A stretch of DNA of 64,000 nt, taken from the NCBI RefSeq assembly GCF_900105175.1, contig NZ_LT629771.1:6158622-6222621 (forward strand), read 5' to 3'. Positions 17,364 through 25,467 of this stretch are shown here, in pieces. Source of the stretch: Jiangella sp. DSM 45060. GTDB taxonomy: Bacteria > Actinomycetota > Actinomycetes > Jiangellales > Jiangellaceae. Both the position numbers and the translations under genes were made by a program. Position 1 is the first letter of the stretch. Each line of letters begins with the position of its first letter. The notes beneath the pieces are model-generated. The model ran no database searches and was not told the DNA's origin. It saw only the letters and a list, made by a program, of their open reading frames with translations.

Positions 17364-18116
17364 ATGCCCGCGAACCTGATCGTCGAACCGCTCGATCGGC
17401 GGCCGGAGCTGGCCGCGATGCAGTCACAGCTGCCGAACCTGTGGCCGCGCTTCATGCAGCAGGACCCCACCGCGAATCTCTATTACCCGGACGTCGAGGC
17501 CAACCACCCCGAGCACGTGCTCATCGCCTACGAGGAGCCGGACACCCCGGTCGCGCTCGCCTACACCGTCCCGTTCGAGTTCGGCAGCGAGCACCGGCGG
17601 GAACTGCCCGACGACGGCTGGGACGGCGTCATCCGGTGGGCCGCGCAGGACCGCGACCGCGACACCCGGCCGACGCTGGTGTCGGCGCTGGAGATCTCCA
17701 TCCGGCCGGACCGGCGCGGCCAGGGCCTCGCGCAGGTGCTGCTCGCGGCGATGCATGAGAACGTCCGCCGGCTGGGCTTCACCGAGCTGGTGGCGCCGGT
17801 CCGGCCGAGCGCGAAACACCTCGAGCCGCACACGCCGATGCACGAGTACGCCCACCGCACCCGCCCCGACGGCCTGCCGGAGGACCCGTGGCTGCGGGTA
17901 CACGCCCGCGCCGGCGCGACGATCGCCAAGGTCGCGCCGCGGTCGATGGTCATCACCGGCACGCTGGCCGACTGGCGCGAGTGGACCGGCCTCCCGTTCG
18001 ACACCACCGGCGACGTCGTCGTCCCGCAGGCGCTGCTGCCCGTCCACTGCAGCGTCGAGCACGACCACGCCGTCTACGTCGAGCCCAACGTGTGGATGCG
18101 CCACCCGGTCGGCTGA
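17364..18116 (+). CDS. GNAT-family acetyltransferase-like protein
   Basis: 250 residues, longer than a minimal GNAT. The acetyl-CoA signature LEISIRPDRRGQGLAQVLL lies near residue 112-130, followed by VRRLGFTELVAPVRP. The C-terminal half (HARAGATIAKVAPRSMVITG...) is an extension typical of transferases acting on large substrates. Substrate unknown. ATG 17364. It ends 9 bases before the stop of a convergent gene. Confidence 0.78.
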   Translation: MPANLIVEPLDRRPELAAMQSQLPNLWPRFMQQDPTANLYYPDVEANHPEHVLIAYEEPDTPVALAYTVPFEFGSEHRRELPDDGWDGVIRWAAQDRDRDTRPTLVSALEISIRPDRRGQGLAQVLLAAMHENVRRLGFTELVAPVRPSAKHLEPHTPMHEYAHRTRPDGLPEDPWLRVHARAGATIAKVAPRSMVITGTLADWREWTGLPFDTTGDVVVPQALLPVHCSVEHDHAVYVEPNVWMRHPVG

Positions 18117-18125
18117 CCGACGGCG

Positions 18126-18725
18126 TCAGCGGTCGGCCTGGTGGTACTCCAGGCCGGCGCCGGACGGGATCAGGTAGGCCGCCCACCGCTCCACCGGCGG
18201 CTGCCCGCCCAGCGACCGCGCCGTCGTCAGGCCCGCGACCTCGGGACCGATCAGCGCCAGCCGGAACGGCACCGCGGCGAACAGGCGGGCGCCGATGTCG
18301 GCCAGCCAGCGGTCCAGCGGCCGCCGCCACAGCAGGGAGTCGCCGCCGCGGAACGGGAAGGCGGCGCTGCGCGGCTCGGCGAGGTCCAGCGCGCCGACCG
18401 GGATGAAGAACACCAGCCAGTCGGTACCGGACACCTGCCGGACGGCCCGCGCCCCGCAAACGACGGTGCGCTGCCGCGGCAGCGTGACGAGACCGGCCAG
18501 GCGGCCGTGCCGCTGCAGCGCGGCCGCGGTGCACGGCGCGTCGGTCCACGTACCGGGGTCGTCGCGGCCGGCCGCATGGCACCCGGCGACATCGGCGGCC
18601 GCCCACAGCGTCGTCAACGCCGTCTCCAGCCGCGCGTCGTCGCGTTCGCCCAGCTCGACGGCCAGTTCATAGGCACCGCCGAGCCAGAGCGCGTCATCTC
18701 GCAGATCGGAAGCGTCCGCCGCCAC
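18126..18725 (-). CDS. Hypothetical protein
   Basis: 199 residues from GTG 18725. No family recognised. The N-terminal half is helical (LWLGGAYELAVELGERDDARLETALTTLW), the middle has CGARAVRQVSGTDWLVFFIPVGAL (a strand-turn unit) and the C terminus LALIGPEVAG...WAAYLIPSGAGLEYH. No membrane span or signal. It is separated by 65 bases from the glucose-dehydrogenase stop on the same strand. Coding potential is supported by strong third-position GC. Confidence 0.65.
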   Translation of the reverse strand: MAADASDLRDDALWLGGAYELAVELGERDDARLETALTTLWAAADVAGCHAAGRDDPGTWTDAPCTAAALQRHGRLAGLVTLPRQRTVVCGARAVRQVSGTDWLVFFIPVGALDLAEPRSAAFPFRGGDSLLWRRPLDRWLADIGARLFAAVPFRLALIGPEVAGLTTARSLGGQPPVERWAAYLIPSGAGLEYHQADR

Positions 18726-18790
18726 GGGACCATCATTCCGGCTGGACGGCGCTCATGGGGGTGGTTCCGGACATCTCGGGCCAGACGGTC

Positions 18791-19840
18791 CTAGATGAGG
18801 TCGACGACCACCTTGATGTCGTCGTCCTCGCGCCGCAGTGCCCGCGCCGCGTCCTCCAGTGGCACCCGCCGGGTGATCAGCCGGCCGAGCCAGGCGGGGT
18901 CGGCCGCCGCCAGAGCGTCCGCCGCGGCCCGGTAGTGCCGGTGGTTGGCGTTGACCGACCCGAACAGCACGTCGTTCTCCAGCACCATCTCGCGATAGCC
19001 GCTGCCCGCCTCGACGGAGATGCGTCGCCCGGCGGCGTACACGCCGGTCAAGCAGACGATGCCGAACGCGGCGGTGTTCGCCATGGCGCCGAAGGCGAGG
19101 TCGGAGACACCGGTGGCCTCGATGACGACGTCCGGCCGGACCTTCTCGGCGGCCCGCTCCAGCCCGTCGTGGTGGTACGTCGCGCCGAGGGCGGCGACGG
19201 CGTCCGGCTTGGGCCCGCGGCCGACGACGTCGAGGACGTGCACGTCCAGTCCGCGCTGCACGCCCAGCAACGCGGCCAGCAGACCGATCGGACCGGCGCC
19301 GGTGACGAGCACCGAGGCGGGCTCGAACCACGCCCGCTCCCCGATGCGCTGGATCTGCTCCCACGCCTTCGCCACCACACTGGCCGGCTCGACCAGCATG
19401 CCGACCGGCTGCAGTGCCGGATCGAGCACGACCACGTCGCCGTCCGGGACGCACCATGCCTGCGAGCCGAAGCCGTCCAGTCCCTTGATGCCGTGCTCGG
19501 TGTAGCGGCCGTTGCGGCACATGTCGAACTCACCATGCGCGCAGGCCGGGCACGGCACCGGGTCGGGCCGCCGGACGACGCCGACCACCAGATCGCCCGG
19601 CTCGGCCCGGCTCCCGGCCGGCGCCCGCAGGACCCGGCCGAGCGACTCGTGCCCCAGCACCAGGAGGTCGCGACCGGGCGGCGGGTCTCCGTACTCACCA
19701 GCGACGATCTCGGCGTCGGTGCCGCAGATCCCGATCGCGACGCCCCGCACCAGCAGGTCGCCCTCCCCTGGCGTCGGGTCGGGCACCTCGCGGACCTCGA
19801 ACGACCCGGGCCGGCCGGGCTCCACCGTCATCGCGCGCAC
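18791..19840 (-). CDS. Zinc-dependent glucose 1-dehydrogenase-like MDR oxidoreductase
   Basis: 349 residues of the medium-chain dehydrogenase family. Catalytic zinc: GICGTD (near 38) and GHES (near 67); lobe cysteines CPACAHGEFDMC; Rossmann motif VTGAGPIGLLAAL near 185; and the C-terminal GSVNANHRHYRAAADAL, which is characteristic of the archaeal-type glucose dehydrogenase subgroup that oxidises aldoses with NAD(P). GTG start at 19840 gives the family's usual VRAMTV opening. It is a single gene, divergent from the RibD-like gene, sharing a 103-base upstream region. Confidence 0.87.
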   Translation of the reverse strand: MRAMTVEPGRPGSFEVREVPDPTPGEGDLLVRGVAIGICGTDAEIVAGEYGDPPPGRDLLVLGHESLGRVLRAPAGSRAEPGDLVVGVVRRPDPVPCPACAHGEFDMCRNGRYTEHGIKGLDGFGSQAWCVPDGDVVVLDPALQPVGMLVEPASVVAKAWEQIQRIGERAWFEPASVLVTGAGPIGLLAALLGVQRGLDVHVLDVVGRGPKPDAVAALGATYHHDGLERAAEKVRPDVVIEATGVSDLAFGAMANTAAFGIVCLTGVYAAGRRISVEAGSGYREMVLENDVLFGSVNANHRHYRAAADALAAADPAWLGRLITRRVPLEDAARALRREDDDIKVVVDLI

Positions 19841-19943
19841 TGTGGACCCTTACCCCGGAACCCATCGGCCACCGGAGTAAGAATACTTGACGGGTGGACA
19901 CTATTTGATGAGGATAGGGGGCCCATCAACCAGGAGGAAGGCC

Positions 19944-20531
19944 ATGTCCACGTCGGTGCTCTACATGTCCATGTCCGTCGACGGCTACATCGCAGCGCCG
20001 GACGACTTCCTCGGCGGCCCCGAGGGTCACCGGCTGCACGAGTGGTTCGCGCCGGGCGGCGAGTTCGCCGAGCTCACCGGGCCGGCGGCGCAGGTGATGG
20101 AGGAGATGGGTGCGGCCGGCGCCGTCGTCACCGGACGGCGCACGGCCGAGCTGATGGACCACTGGGGCGGCGACCTCGGCGGCCGGCCGATCTTCGTCGT
20201 CAGCCACCGCCCGCCGGGTCCGGCCGCGCGGTTCGGGTACCCGCTGGTGACCTACGTGACCGACGGCGTCGCCAGCGCGATGGAGCAGGCGCGGGCCGCG
20301 GCCGGCGACAAGGACGTGCACGTCCAGGGCGGGTACACCGCGCAGCAGGCGCTCGCGGCCGGTGTGCTGGACGAGCTGCAGATCGCGCAGGTGCCGGTGC
20401 TGCTGGGCGGCGGCCGGCGGCTGTTCGACCTGCTGCCCGCCGAGGTCGAGCTGGAGATCGTCCGGGTCATCGACACCCCGGAGGCCACCCACCTGCGGTA
20501 TCGCGTGGTCAGTCCGGCAGCATCGGCATGA
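19944..20531 (+). CDS. RibD C-terminal/dihydrofolate reductase family protein
   Basis: 195 residues from ATG 19944 with CAGGAGGAAG 5-13 bases upstream. Features of the family: VLYMSMSVDGYIAAPDD at the N terminus, VVTGRRTAELMDHWGGD, the cofactor region KDVHVQGGYTAQQAL and LQIAQVPVLLGGGRRLFD. Predicted NADPH-dependent reductase of unknown substrate; a second paralogue lies at 16302-16841. A TTGACG element at 19887-19892 may be the -35 box. The last 23 bases overlap dinB tail to tail. Confidence 0.87.
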   Translation: MSTSVLYMSMSVDGYIAAPDDFLGGPEGHRLHEWFAPGGEFAELTGPAAQVMEEMGAAGAVVTGRRTAELMDHWGGDLGGRPIFVVSHRPPGPAARFGYPLVTYVTDGVASAMEQARAAAGDKDVHVQGGYTAQQALAAGVLDELQIAQVPVLLGGGRRLFDLLPAEVELEIVRVIDTPEATHLRYRVVSPAASA

Positions 20532-21705
20532 CCAGGCCCTCGTCCTTGTTCAGCAGCACCGCCCGGGTGACGGCGCGGACGCCGAACCGGTTGCGGACGT
20601 CGTCGACGGTGGCGTCGAGGGCGCTGCCGCCGTGGCGGTCGATGGGCAGCGCCAGCTGCAGCGGATCGTCGTCCTCGAGGTTGCTCAGCGCGACGCCGAC
20701 CAGCGTGAGGCCGCGCTCCTCGATGGTCGGCGCCGTCGCGGCGACGAGGTTGCGCACCACCGTGAGCAGCTGGCCGGTGTGCGACGTCGGCTCGGCCAGC
20801 GTGTGCGAGCGCGTCGCCCGGGTGTAGTCGTCGAAACGCAGCCGCAGGACGACGGTGCGAGCGACCCGGCGGGCGGCGCGCAGCCGGCGGGTGACGCGGT
20901 CGATGATGCCGACGACGACGGCGTCCAGCTCGGCCGCCGTGCGGCGGCGGCTGCCGAGCGCGTGCTGCGACCCGATGGAGTGGCGGCGCTGGCCGACGAC
21001 GACGCGGCGCGGGTCGCGGCCGATGGAGAGCGCGTGCAGGTGCCGGCCGGCCGCCGGGCCGACGATCGCGACCAGCGATCGCTCCGCGAGCAGCGCGACG
21101 TCGCCGACGGTGTGGATGCCGCGCTGGCGCAGCTTCACCGACGTCTTCTCGCCGACGCCCCACAGCCGCTCGATCGGCAACGGGTGCAGGAAGTCGAGCT
21201 CGCGGTCGGGCTCGACCACCAGCAGGCCGTCGGGCTTGGCGACGGCGCTGGCCACCTTGGCGAGGAACTTCGTGCGGGCGACGCCGACGGTGATCGGCAG
21301 GCCGACCTTCCGCAGCACCTCGCGGCGCAACCGGGCAGCGATCTCGGGCGGCGAGCCGGAGATCTTGGCCAGCCCCCCGACGTCGAGAAACGCCTCGTCG
21401 ATGGAGAGCCCCTCCACCAGCGGAGTGGTCTGCCGGAACACGTCGAACACCGCCTCGCTGGCCGCCGAGTAGGCGGACATGCGCGGTGAGACGACGACGG
21501 CCTCGGGGCACAGCCGGCGCGCCTGGCGGCCGCCCATCGCCGTGCGCACGCCGCGCGCCTTGGCCTCGTAACTGGCGGCCAGGACCACGCCCATGCCGAC
21601 GATGACGGGCTTGCCGCGCAGGTCGGGGTCGTCGCGCTGCTCGACCGACGCGTAGAAGGCGTCGAGGTCGGCATGCAGGATGTTCGCCCGCTTGACCACG
21701 AACAC
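20509..21705 (-). CDS. dinB: DNA polymerase IV (Y-family, DinB)
   Basis: 398 residues. Catalytic palm motifs ILHADLDAFYASVEQ and GLSIDEAFLDV carry the metal-binding acidic residues; finger, thumb (VGLPITVGVARTKFLAKVAS; LWGVGEKTSVKLRQRGI helix-hairpin-helix) and little-finger domains follow. QLALPI near the C terminus resembles a sliding-clamp-binding peptide. It performs error-prone translesion synthesis. Start is GTG 21705; a second GTG lies two codons on (21699). A perfect LexA box overlaps the start, so the gene should be damage-inducible. Confidence 0.95.
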   Translation of the reverse strand: MFVVKRANILHADLDAFYASVEQRDDPDLRGKPVIVGMGVVLAASYEAKARGVRTAMGGRQARRLCPEAVVVSPRMSAYSAASEAVFDVFRQTTPLVEGLSIDEAFLDVGGLAKISGSPPEIAARLRREVLRKVGLPITVGVARTKFLAKVASAVAKPDGLLVVEPDRELDFLHPLPIERLWGVGEKTSVKLRQRGIHTVGDVALLAERSLVAIVGPAAGRHLHALSIGRDPRRVVVGQRRHSIGSQHALGSRRRTAAELDAVVVGIIDRVTRRLRAARRVARTVVLRLRFDDYTRATRSHTLAEPTSHTGQLLTVVRNLVAATAPTIEERGLTLVGVALSNLEDDDPLQLALPIDRHGGSALDATVDDVRNRFGVRAVTRAVLLNKDEGLVMPMLPD

Positions 21706-21712
21706 ATGTTCG
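21699..21712 (-). promoter_or_regulatory. LexA (SOS) box of dinB
   Basis: CGAACACATGTTCG matches the actinobacterial LexA consensus CGAAC-N4-GTTCG in all ten fixed bases and is almost fully palindromic. It overlaps the predicted GTG start codon, implying that transcription starts at or just downstream of the box edge or that translation starts at the second GTG. Confidence 0.85.
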
Positions 21713-21759
21713 CATCATCTCCACATGATGCCAAGACCTCCGACAGTCCGTATCTTCTT

Positions 21760-21775
21760 GACAAATGTATTTGTC
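21760..21775 (+). promoter_or_regulatory. Palindromic operator upstream of the ArsR-type regulator
   Basis: GACAAAT-GT-ATTTGTC, perfect 7-bp arms around 2 bases, ends 9 bases before the ATG 21785 and contains a TTGACA hexamer at its left edge (21758-21763). Position and symmetry fit an autorepressed ArsR/SmtB-type promoter. Confidence 0.6.
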
Positions 21776-21784
21776 GGTGACAGC

Positions 21785-22393
21785 ATGGTCGGCATGCAGG
21801 ACGTGACGGTGATCGAGGACCCCGCAGCGGCCGAGGCGTCGCTGGACCCCATGCGCACCCGGCTGCTGGCCGAGCTCGCCGAGCCGCTGTCGGCCACCAT
21901 GCTGGCCGGGCGCGTCGGGCTGGCCCGGCAGAAGGTGAACTACCACCTGCGCACGCTCGAACGGCACGGGCTGGTCGAGCTGGTCGAGGAACGCCGGAAG
22001 GGCAATGTCACCGAGCGGGTGCTCCAGGCGACGGCGGCGTCGTACGTCATCTCGCCGACGGCGCTCGCGGCGGTGCAGCCCGACCCGTCCCGCTCCCCCG
22101 ACAAGCTGTCCGCGCGCTGGCTGCTGGCGCTCGCGTCGAAGCTGGTCCGCGACGTCGGGCTGCTGCTCACGGCATCGACGAAGGCACGTAAGCGGGTGGC
22201 CACGTTCGCCATCGACGGCGAGGTGCGCTTCGCGTCGGCCGCCGACCGCGCCGCGTTCGCCGAAGAGCTGGGCGGCGCCGTCAGCGCGCTGGTCGCCAAG
22301 TACCACGACGAGTCCGCCGCCGGCGGGCGCACGCACCGCGTCGTCGTCGCCGTCCACCCGAGCGTCGACACCGCGAAGAACGAGGAGTCCTGA
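21785..22393 (+). CDS. ArsR-type winged-helix transcriptional regulator
   Basis: 202 residues from ATG 21785 (a second ATG at 21794 is equally possible). Winged helix-turn-helix: PMRTRLLAELAEPLSATMLAGRVGLARQKVNYHLRTLERHGLVELVEERRK (shown here only as landmark pieces: LLAELAEP, GLARQKVNYHLR, GLVEL). A longer C-terminal part (about 100-195) is probably dimerisation. It leads the unit ArsR - SRPBCC - alpha/beta hydrolase, with 1 base between its stop and the next start. This ArsR+SRPBCC pairing is common in actinomycetes; the ligand is unknown. Confidence 0.87.
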   Translation: MVGMQDVTVIEDPAAAEASLDPMRTRLLAELAEPLSATMLAGRVGLARQKVNYHLRTLERHGLVELVEERRKGNVTERVLQATAASYVISPTALAAVQPDPSRSPDKLSARWLLALASKLVRDVGLLLTASTKARKRVATFAIDGEVRFASAADRAAFAEELGGAVSALVAKYHDESAAGGRTHRVVVAVHPSVDTAKNEES

Positions 22394-22394
22394 C

Positions 22395-23123
22395 ATGAGC
22401 CGCCGCTTCGAATCCACCCACCAGGCCGACCTCGACGCCACGCCCGAGGACATCTGGCAGGCCATCGCCACCGGTCCCGGCATCGACTCGTGGTTCATGG
22501 GCAAGGCCGACGTCGAGCCCGGGCCCGACGGCAGCGTCCGCATCGACTTCGGCGGCTACGCGCCGTCGTACGACGTCACCGCGTGGGAGCCCGGCAAGCG
22601 GCTGGCCTACGGCGAGACCCCTGAGCCCGACGGCCGGTTCGTCGCCTACGAGTTCCTGCTCGAGGGCCGCGATCACGGCAGCACCACGCTGCGGGTGGTG
22701 GCCAGCGGGTTCCTGCCGGGCGACGACTGGGCCGACGAGTTCGAGGCGATGTCGCGCGGCCACGAGATGTTCTTCCGCACGCTGTTCGAGTACCTCGCCC
22801 ACTTCGCCGGCCGCACCGCCACGCCCGTCACGGCGTTCGGCCCGCCGGTCGCCGACTGGGACCACGCCTGGTCGACGCTGCACGACGAGCTCGGCCTCAC
22901 CGCCCCGGTCCGGCCCGGCGACGCCGCCACCGTGCTGGGCGCCGACGGCGTCGTGTACTACGTCAACGCCGACACCCTCGGCGTCCGCACCGGCGACGCG
23001 CTGCTCCGCTTCATCAAGGGGTTCCGCGGCCCGATGATCGCCTCCCACCACGTCTTCGCCGACGACGCGCAGCGGCACACCGACGCCGCCTGGCAGTCGT
23101 GGCTCGCCCGCGTCTTCGGCTGA
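22395..23123 (+). CDS. SRPBCC (AHSA1/START-like) domain protein
   Basis: 242 residues. The AHSA1-like ligand-binding fold is recognisable from FESTHQADLDATPEDIWQAIATGPGIDSWF, the strand VRIDFGGYAPSYDVTAWEPGKRLAYGE and the long final helix DEFEAMSRGHEMFFRTLFEYLAHF. A C-terminal extension (about 155-242) is not part of the basic domain and may be a second, degenerate copy. The domain binds small hydrophobic ligands. Starts 1 base after the arsR stop, so co-translated; it may sense, sequester or modify the compound that releases the repressor. Confidence 0.83.
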   Translation: MSRRFESTHQADLDATPEDIWQAIATGPGIDSWFMGKADVEPGPDGSVRIDFGGYAPSYDVTAWEPGKRLAYGETPEPDGRFVAYEFLLEGRDHGSTTLRVVASGFLPGDDWADEFEAMSRGHEMFFRTLFEYLAHFAGRTATPVTAFGPPVADWDHAWSTLHDELGLTAPVRPGDAATVLGADGVVYYVNADTLGVRTGDALLRFIKGFRGPMIASHHVFADDAQRHTDAAWQSWLARVFG

Positions 23124-23149
23124 TCCCACCCGACAAGGAGAGTCCGCCC

Positions 23150-23947
23150 ATGTCCACCGTCACCTCGGCCGACGGCACCGTCATCGCGTACAGCAAGGCC
23201 GGCTCCGGCCCGCCGCTCGTCCTCGTCGACGGCGCCCTGTGCTACCGCGATTTCGGCCCCATGTCCGGCCTCGCCGACGCCCTGGCCTCGTCGTTCACCG
23301 TCTACACCTACGACCGGCGCGGCCGCGGCGAGAGCGGCGACACCGCGCCGTACGCCGTCGAGCGCGAAGCCGAGGACCTCGAGGCGCTGATCGCCGCGGC
23401 CGGCGGCGAGGCGTTCGTGTACGGCGTCTCGTCCGGCGCGGCGCTGGCGCTGGAGACGGCGAAGCGGCCCGGATCCGGCATCACGAAGCTGGCGCTGTAC
23501 GAGCTGCCCGCCATCATCGACGACACCGCGAAGCCGTGGCCGTCCGACCTGCTGGCCCGCACCGACGCGCTGGTCGCGGCCGGCCGCCGCGGCGATGTCG
23601 TCAAGCTGTTCATGAAGACCGTCGGCGCACCGGCGGTCGCCATCGCGATGATGCGGCTCACCCCGGTGTGGAAGAAGCTCAAGGCCGTGGCGCACACCAT
23701 CCCGAACGACTTCCGCGTGCTCGGCGACACCGGCTACGGCAAGCCGTTCCCCGCCGACCGGTGGTCCGCGGTCGCCCAGCCGGCCCTCGTCATGGACGGC
23801 GGCAAGAGCCCCGAGTACATGCGGGGCAGCCAGCGGCGGCTGGCCGAGGTGCTGCCGAACGCGCAGCACCGGACCCTGCCCGGCCAGACGCACATGGTGA
23901 AGGCGGCCGTGCACGCTCCGGTGCTCGCGGAGTACTTCAGCTCCTGA
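23150..23947 (+). CDS. Alpha/beta hydrolase
   Basis: 265 residues with a classical fold: oxyanion region VLVDGALCYRDFGPM, strand-loop YDRRGRGESGDT, nucleophile elbow GVSSGAAL (Ser near 95), and terminal His in GQTHMVKA. AAGGAG lies 10 bases before ATG 23150. Third gene of the ArsR-led unit, 26 bases after the SRPBCC gene. Ester or lactone hydrolysis is likely; substrate unknown. Its last 11 bases overlap the convergent MFS gene. Confidence 0.88.
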   Translation: MSTVTSADGTVIAYSKAGSGPPLVLVDGALCYRDFGPMSGLADALASSFTVYTYDRRGRGESGDTAPYAVEREAEDLEALIAAAGGEAFVYGVSSGAALALETAKRPGSGITKLALYELPAIIDDTAKPWPSDLLARTDALVAAGRRGDVVKLFMKTVGAPAVAIAMMRLTPVWKKLKAVAHTIPNDFRVLGDTGYGKPFPADRWSAVAQPALVMDGGKSPEYMRGSQRRLAEVLPNAQHRTLPGQTHMVKAAVHAPVLAEYFSS

Positions 23948-25352
23948 CGACCTCCGCCGCCCGCTCGCCTGGCGTCGGAGCCGGCGCCGTCCGCCGTGCG
24001 GGCAGCAGCAGCCCCACGGCGGCGCCGGCCAGGGCCAGCAGGAACGCGCCGGCCAGAGCGGCCGTGAACCCGTCGGCGAACTCCTCCGGCGACTCGTAGC
24101 CGCCCCGGGCGGCGAAGACGGCGACCAGCACGGCGATGCCGAACACGCCGCCCAGCTGGCGCAGCATCGTGTTCGCGCCGGCGGCCTTGCCGATCAGGTG
24201 CTCGGGGACGGATCCGACGGCGGAGTTCTGCGTCGCCGGCATCGCCATCGCGATGCCGATGCCGGCGATCACCAGCGGCGGCACCATCGCGGCGTAGGCC
24301 AGCCCCGGCGACGCGATCAGCGCCAGCCAGCCGAACCCGGCCGCCTGCAGCACCAGCCCGCCGGCCAGGAACGGCCGCTCGCCGAACCGGTCGACCAGCG
24401 CGCCCGCGATCGGCGCCACCACCATGAGGCACCCCGTCCACGGCACCAGCCGCAGCCCCGCCTGCAGCGGCGAGTGCCCCTGCGCGACCTGCAGGAACTG
24501 AGCGATCAGGAAGAGCGTCCCGAACAGCGACGCGATCAGCAGGAACCCGGCCGCGTTGCCGGCCGAGAACGACCGTGACCGGAACAGGCTCATCGGCAGC
24601 ATCGCGTGCGCCGCCCGCCGCTCCCACCCGACGAACGCCACCAGCAGCACCGCGCCGAGCGCCAGCGTCGTCACGACCTCCGCGCTGGCCCAGCCGGCGC
24701 CGTTGCCGCGGACCAGCCCCCACACCAGCCCGAGCGCCGCGCCCGTCGCCAGCACCAGCCCGGTCAGGTCGAGCGACGTGCGGGCGCCGCGGCTCTCCTC
24801 GATCCGGGTCAGCGCGAACGGCAGCACCACCAGCCCGAGCGGCACGTTCAGCCAGAAGATCCACTCCCAGGACAGCCCCTCGGTGATCGCGCCGCCCAGC
24901 AGCGGGCCGCCGACCACCGAGAGCCCGGTCACGCCCATGAAGATGCCCAGCGCCCGGCCGCGGCGCTCGGCCGGGAAGGCGGCACTGAGCAGCGCGAGCG
25001 ACAACGGCATCAGCAGTGCGGCGCCGGCGCCCTGGGCGATGCGGGCCGCGATGAGCCAGCCGACGCCCGGCGCCAGCGCGCAGGCCGTCGACGACGCGGT
25101 GAACGCCACCAGGCCGACGGCGAACATGCGACGCCGTCCGTAGCGGTCGCCCAGCGCCGACCCGGTCAGCAGCAGCACCGCCAGGCTCACGTTGTAGGCG
25201 TTGACCGTCCATTCCAGTTCTTCCAGCGTGGCGCCGAGATCGTCCCTGATGGTGCTCAGGGCCACGGTGACGATCAACGTGTCCAGGGCCACCATCAGCG
25301 AGGCGACCGAAGTGAGGGCCAGCACCCAGGCCCGGTGCGAGCGAGAGCTCAT
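23937..25352 (-). CDS. MFS transporter, DHA2 (EmrB/QacA) family
   Basis: 471 residues with about 14 membrane spans. Drug:H+ antiporter motifs: LDTLIVTVALSTIRDDLGA (motif D1), GDRYGRRRMF (motif A) and GGPLLGGAI (motif C), which define the 14-helix DHA2 exporters. ATG 25352 is preceded by AAAGGAG 4-10 bases upstream; an upstream frame to 25469 lacks these signals. It is expected to export toxic compounds or metabolites. Diverges from a sigma-factor gene across 115 bases that hold a paired inverted repeat. Confidence 0.92.
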   Translation of the reverse strand: MSSRSHRAWVLALTSVASLMVALDTLIVTVALSTIRDDLGATLEELEWTVNAYNVSLAVLLLTGSALGDRYGRRRMFAVGLVAFTASSTACALAPGVGWLIAARIAQGAGAALLMPLSLALLSAAFPAERRGRALGIFMGVTGLSVVGGPLLGGAITEGLSWEWIFWLNVPLGLVVLPFALTRIEESRGARTSLDLTGLVLATGAALGLVWGLVRGNGAGWASAEVVTTLALGAVLLVAFVGWERRAAHAMLPMSLFRSRSFSAGNAAGFLLIASLFGTLFLIAQFLQVAQGHSPLQAGLRLVPWTGCLMVVAPIAGALVDRFGERPFLAGGLVLQAAGFGWLALIASPGLAYAAMVPPLVIAGIGIAMAMPATQNSAVGSVPEHLIGKAAGANTMLRQLGGVFGIAVLVAVFAARGGYESPEEFADGFTAALAGAFLLALAGAAVGLLLPARRTAPAPTPGERAAEVVRS

Positions 25353-25375
25353 CACGACTCCTTTCGTCACCGGGG

Positions 25376-25433
25376 CAGATCCGCGCACCGTCCGGAACTC
25401 GCCGCGATGACTTCTGGCGGCGGCGCGGATCTG
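25376..25433. promoter_or_regulatory. Paired 11-bp inverted repeat between MFS and sigma-factor genes
   Basis: CAGATCCGCGC (25376-25386) and its exact reverse complement GCGCGGATCTG (25423-25433) are separated by 36 bases, about 4.5 helix turns centre to centre. The pair lies in the divergent promoter region, so it may be two half-sites for one regulator or a looping operator serving both genes. Confidence 0.45.
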
Positions 25434-25467
25434 TACTGGAGTGAGGGCACTCCAAGGAGGAAGATCC

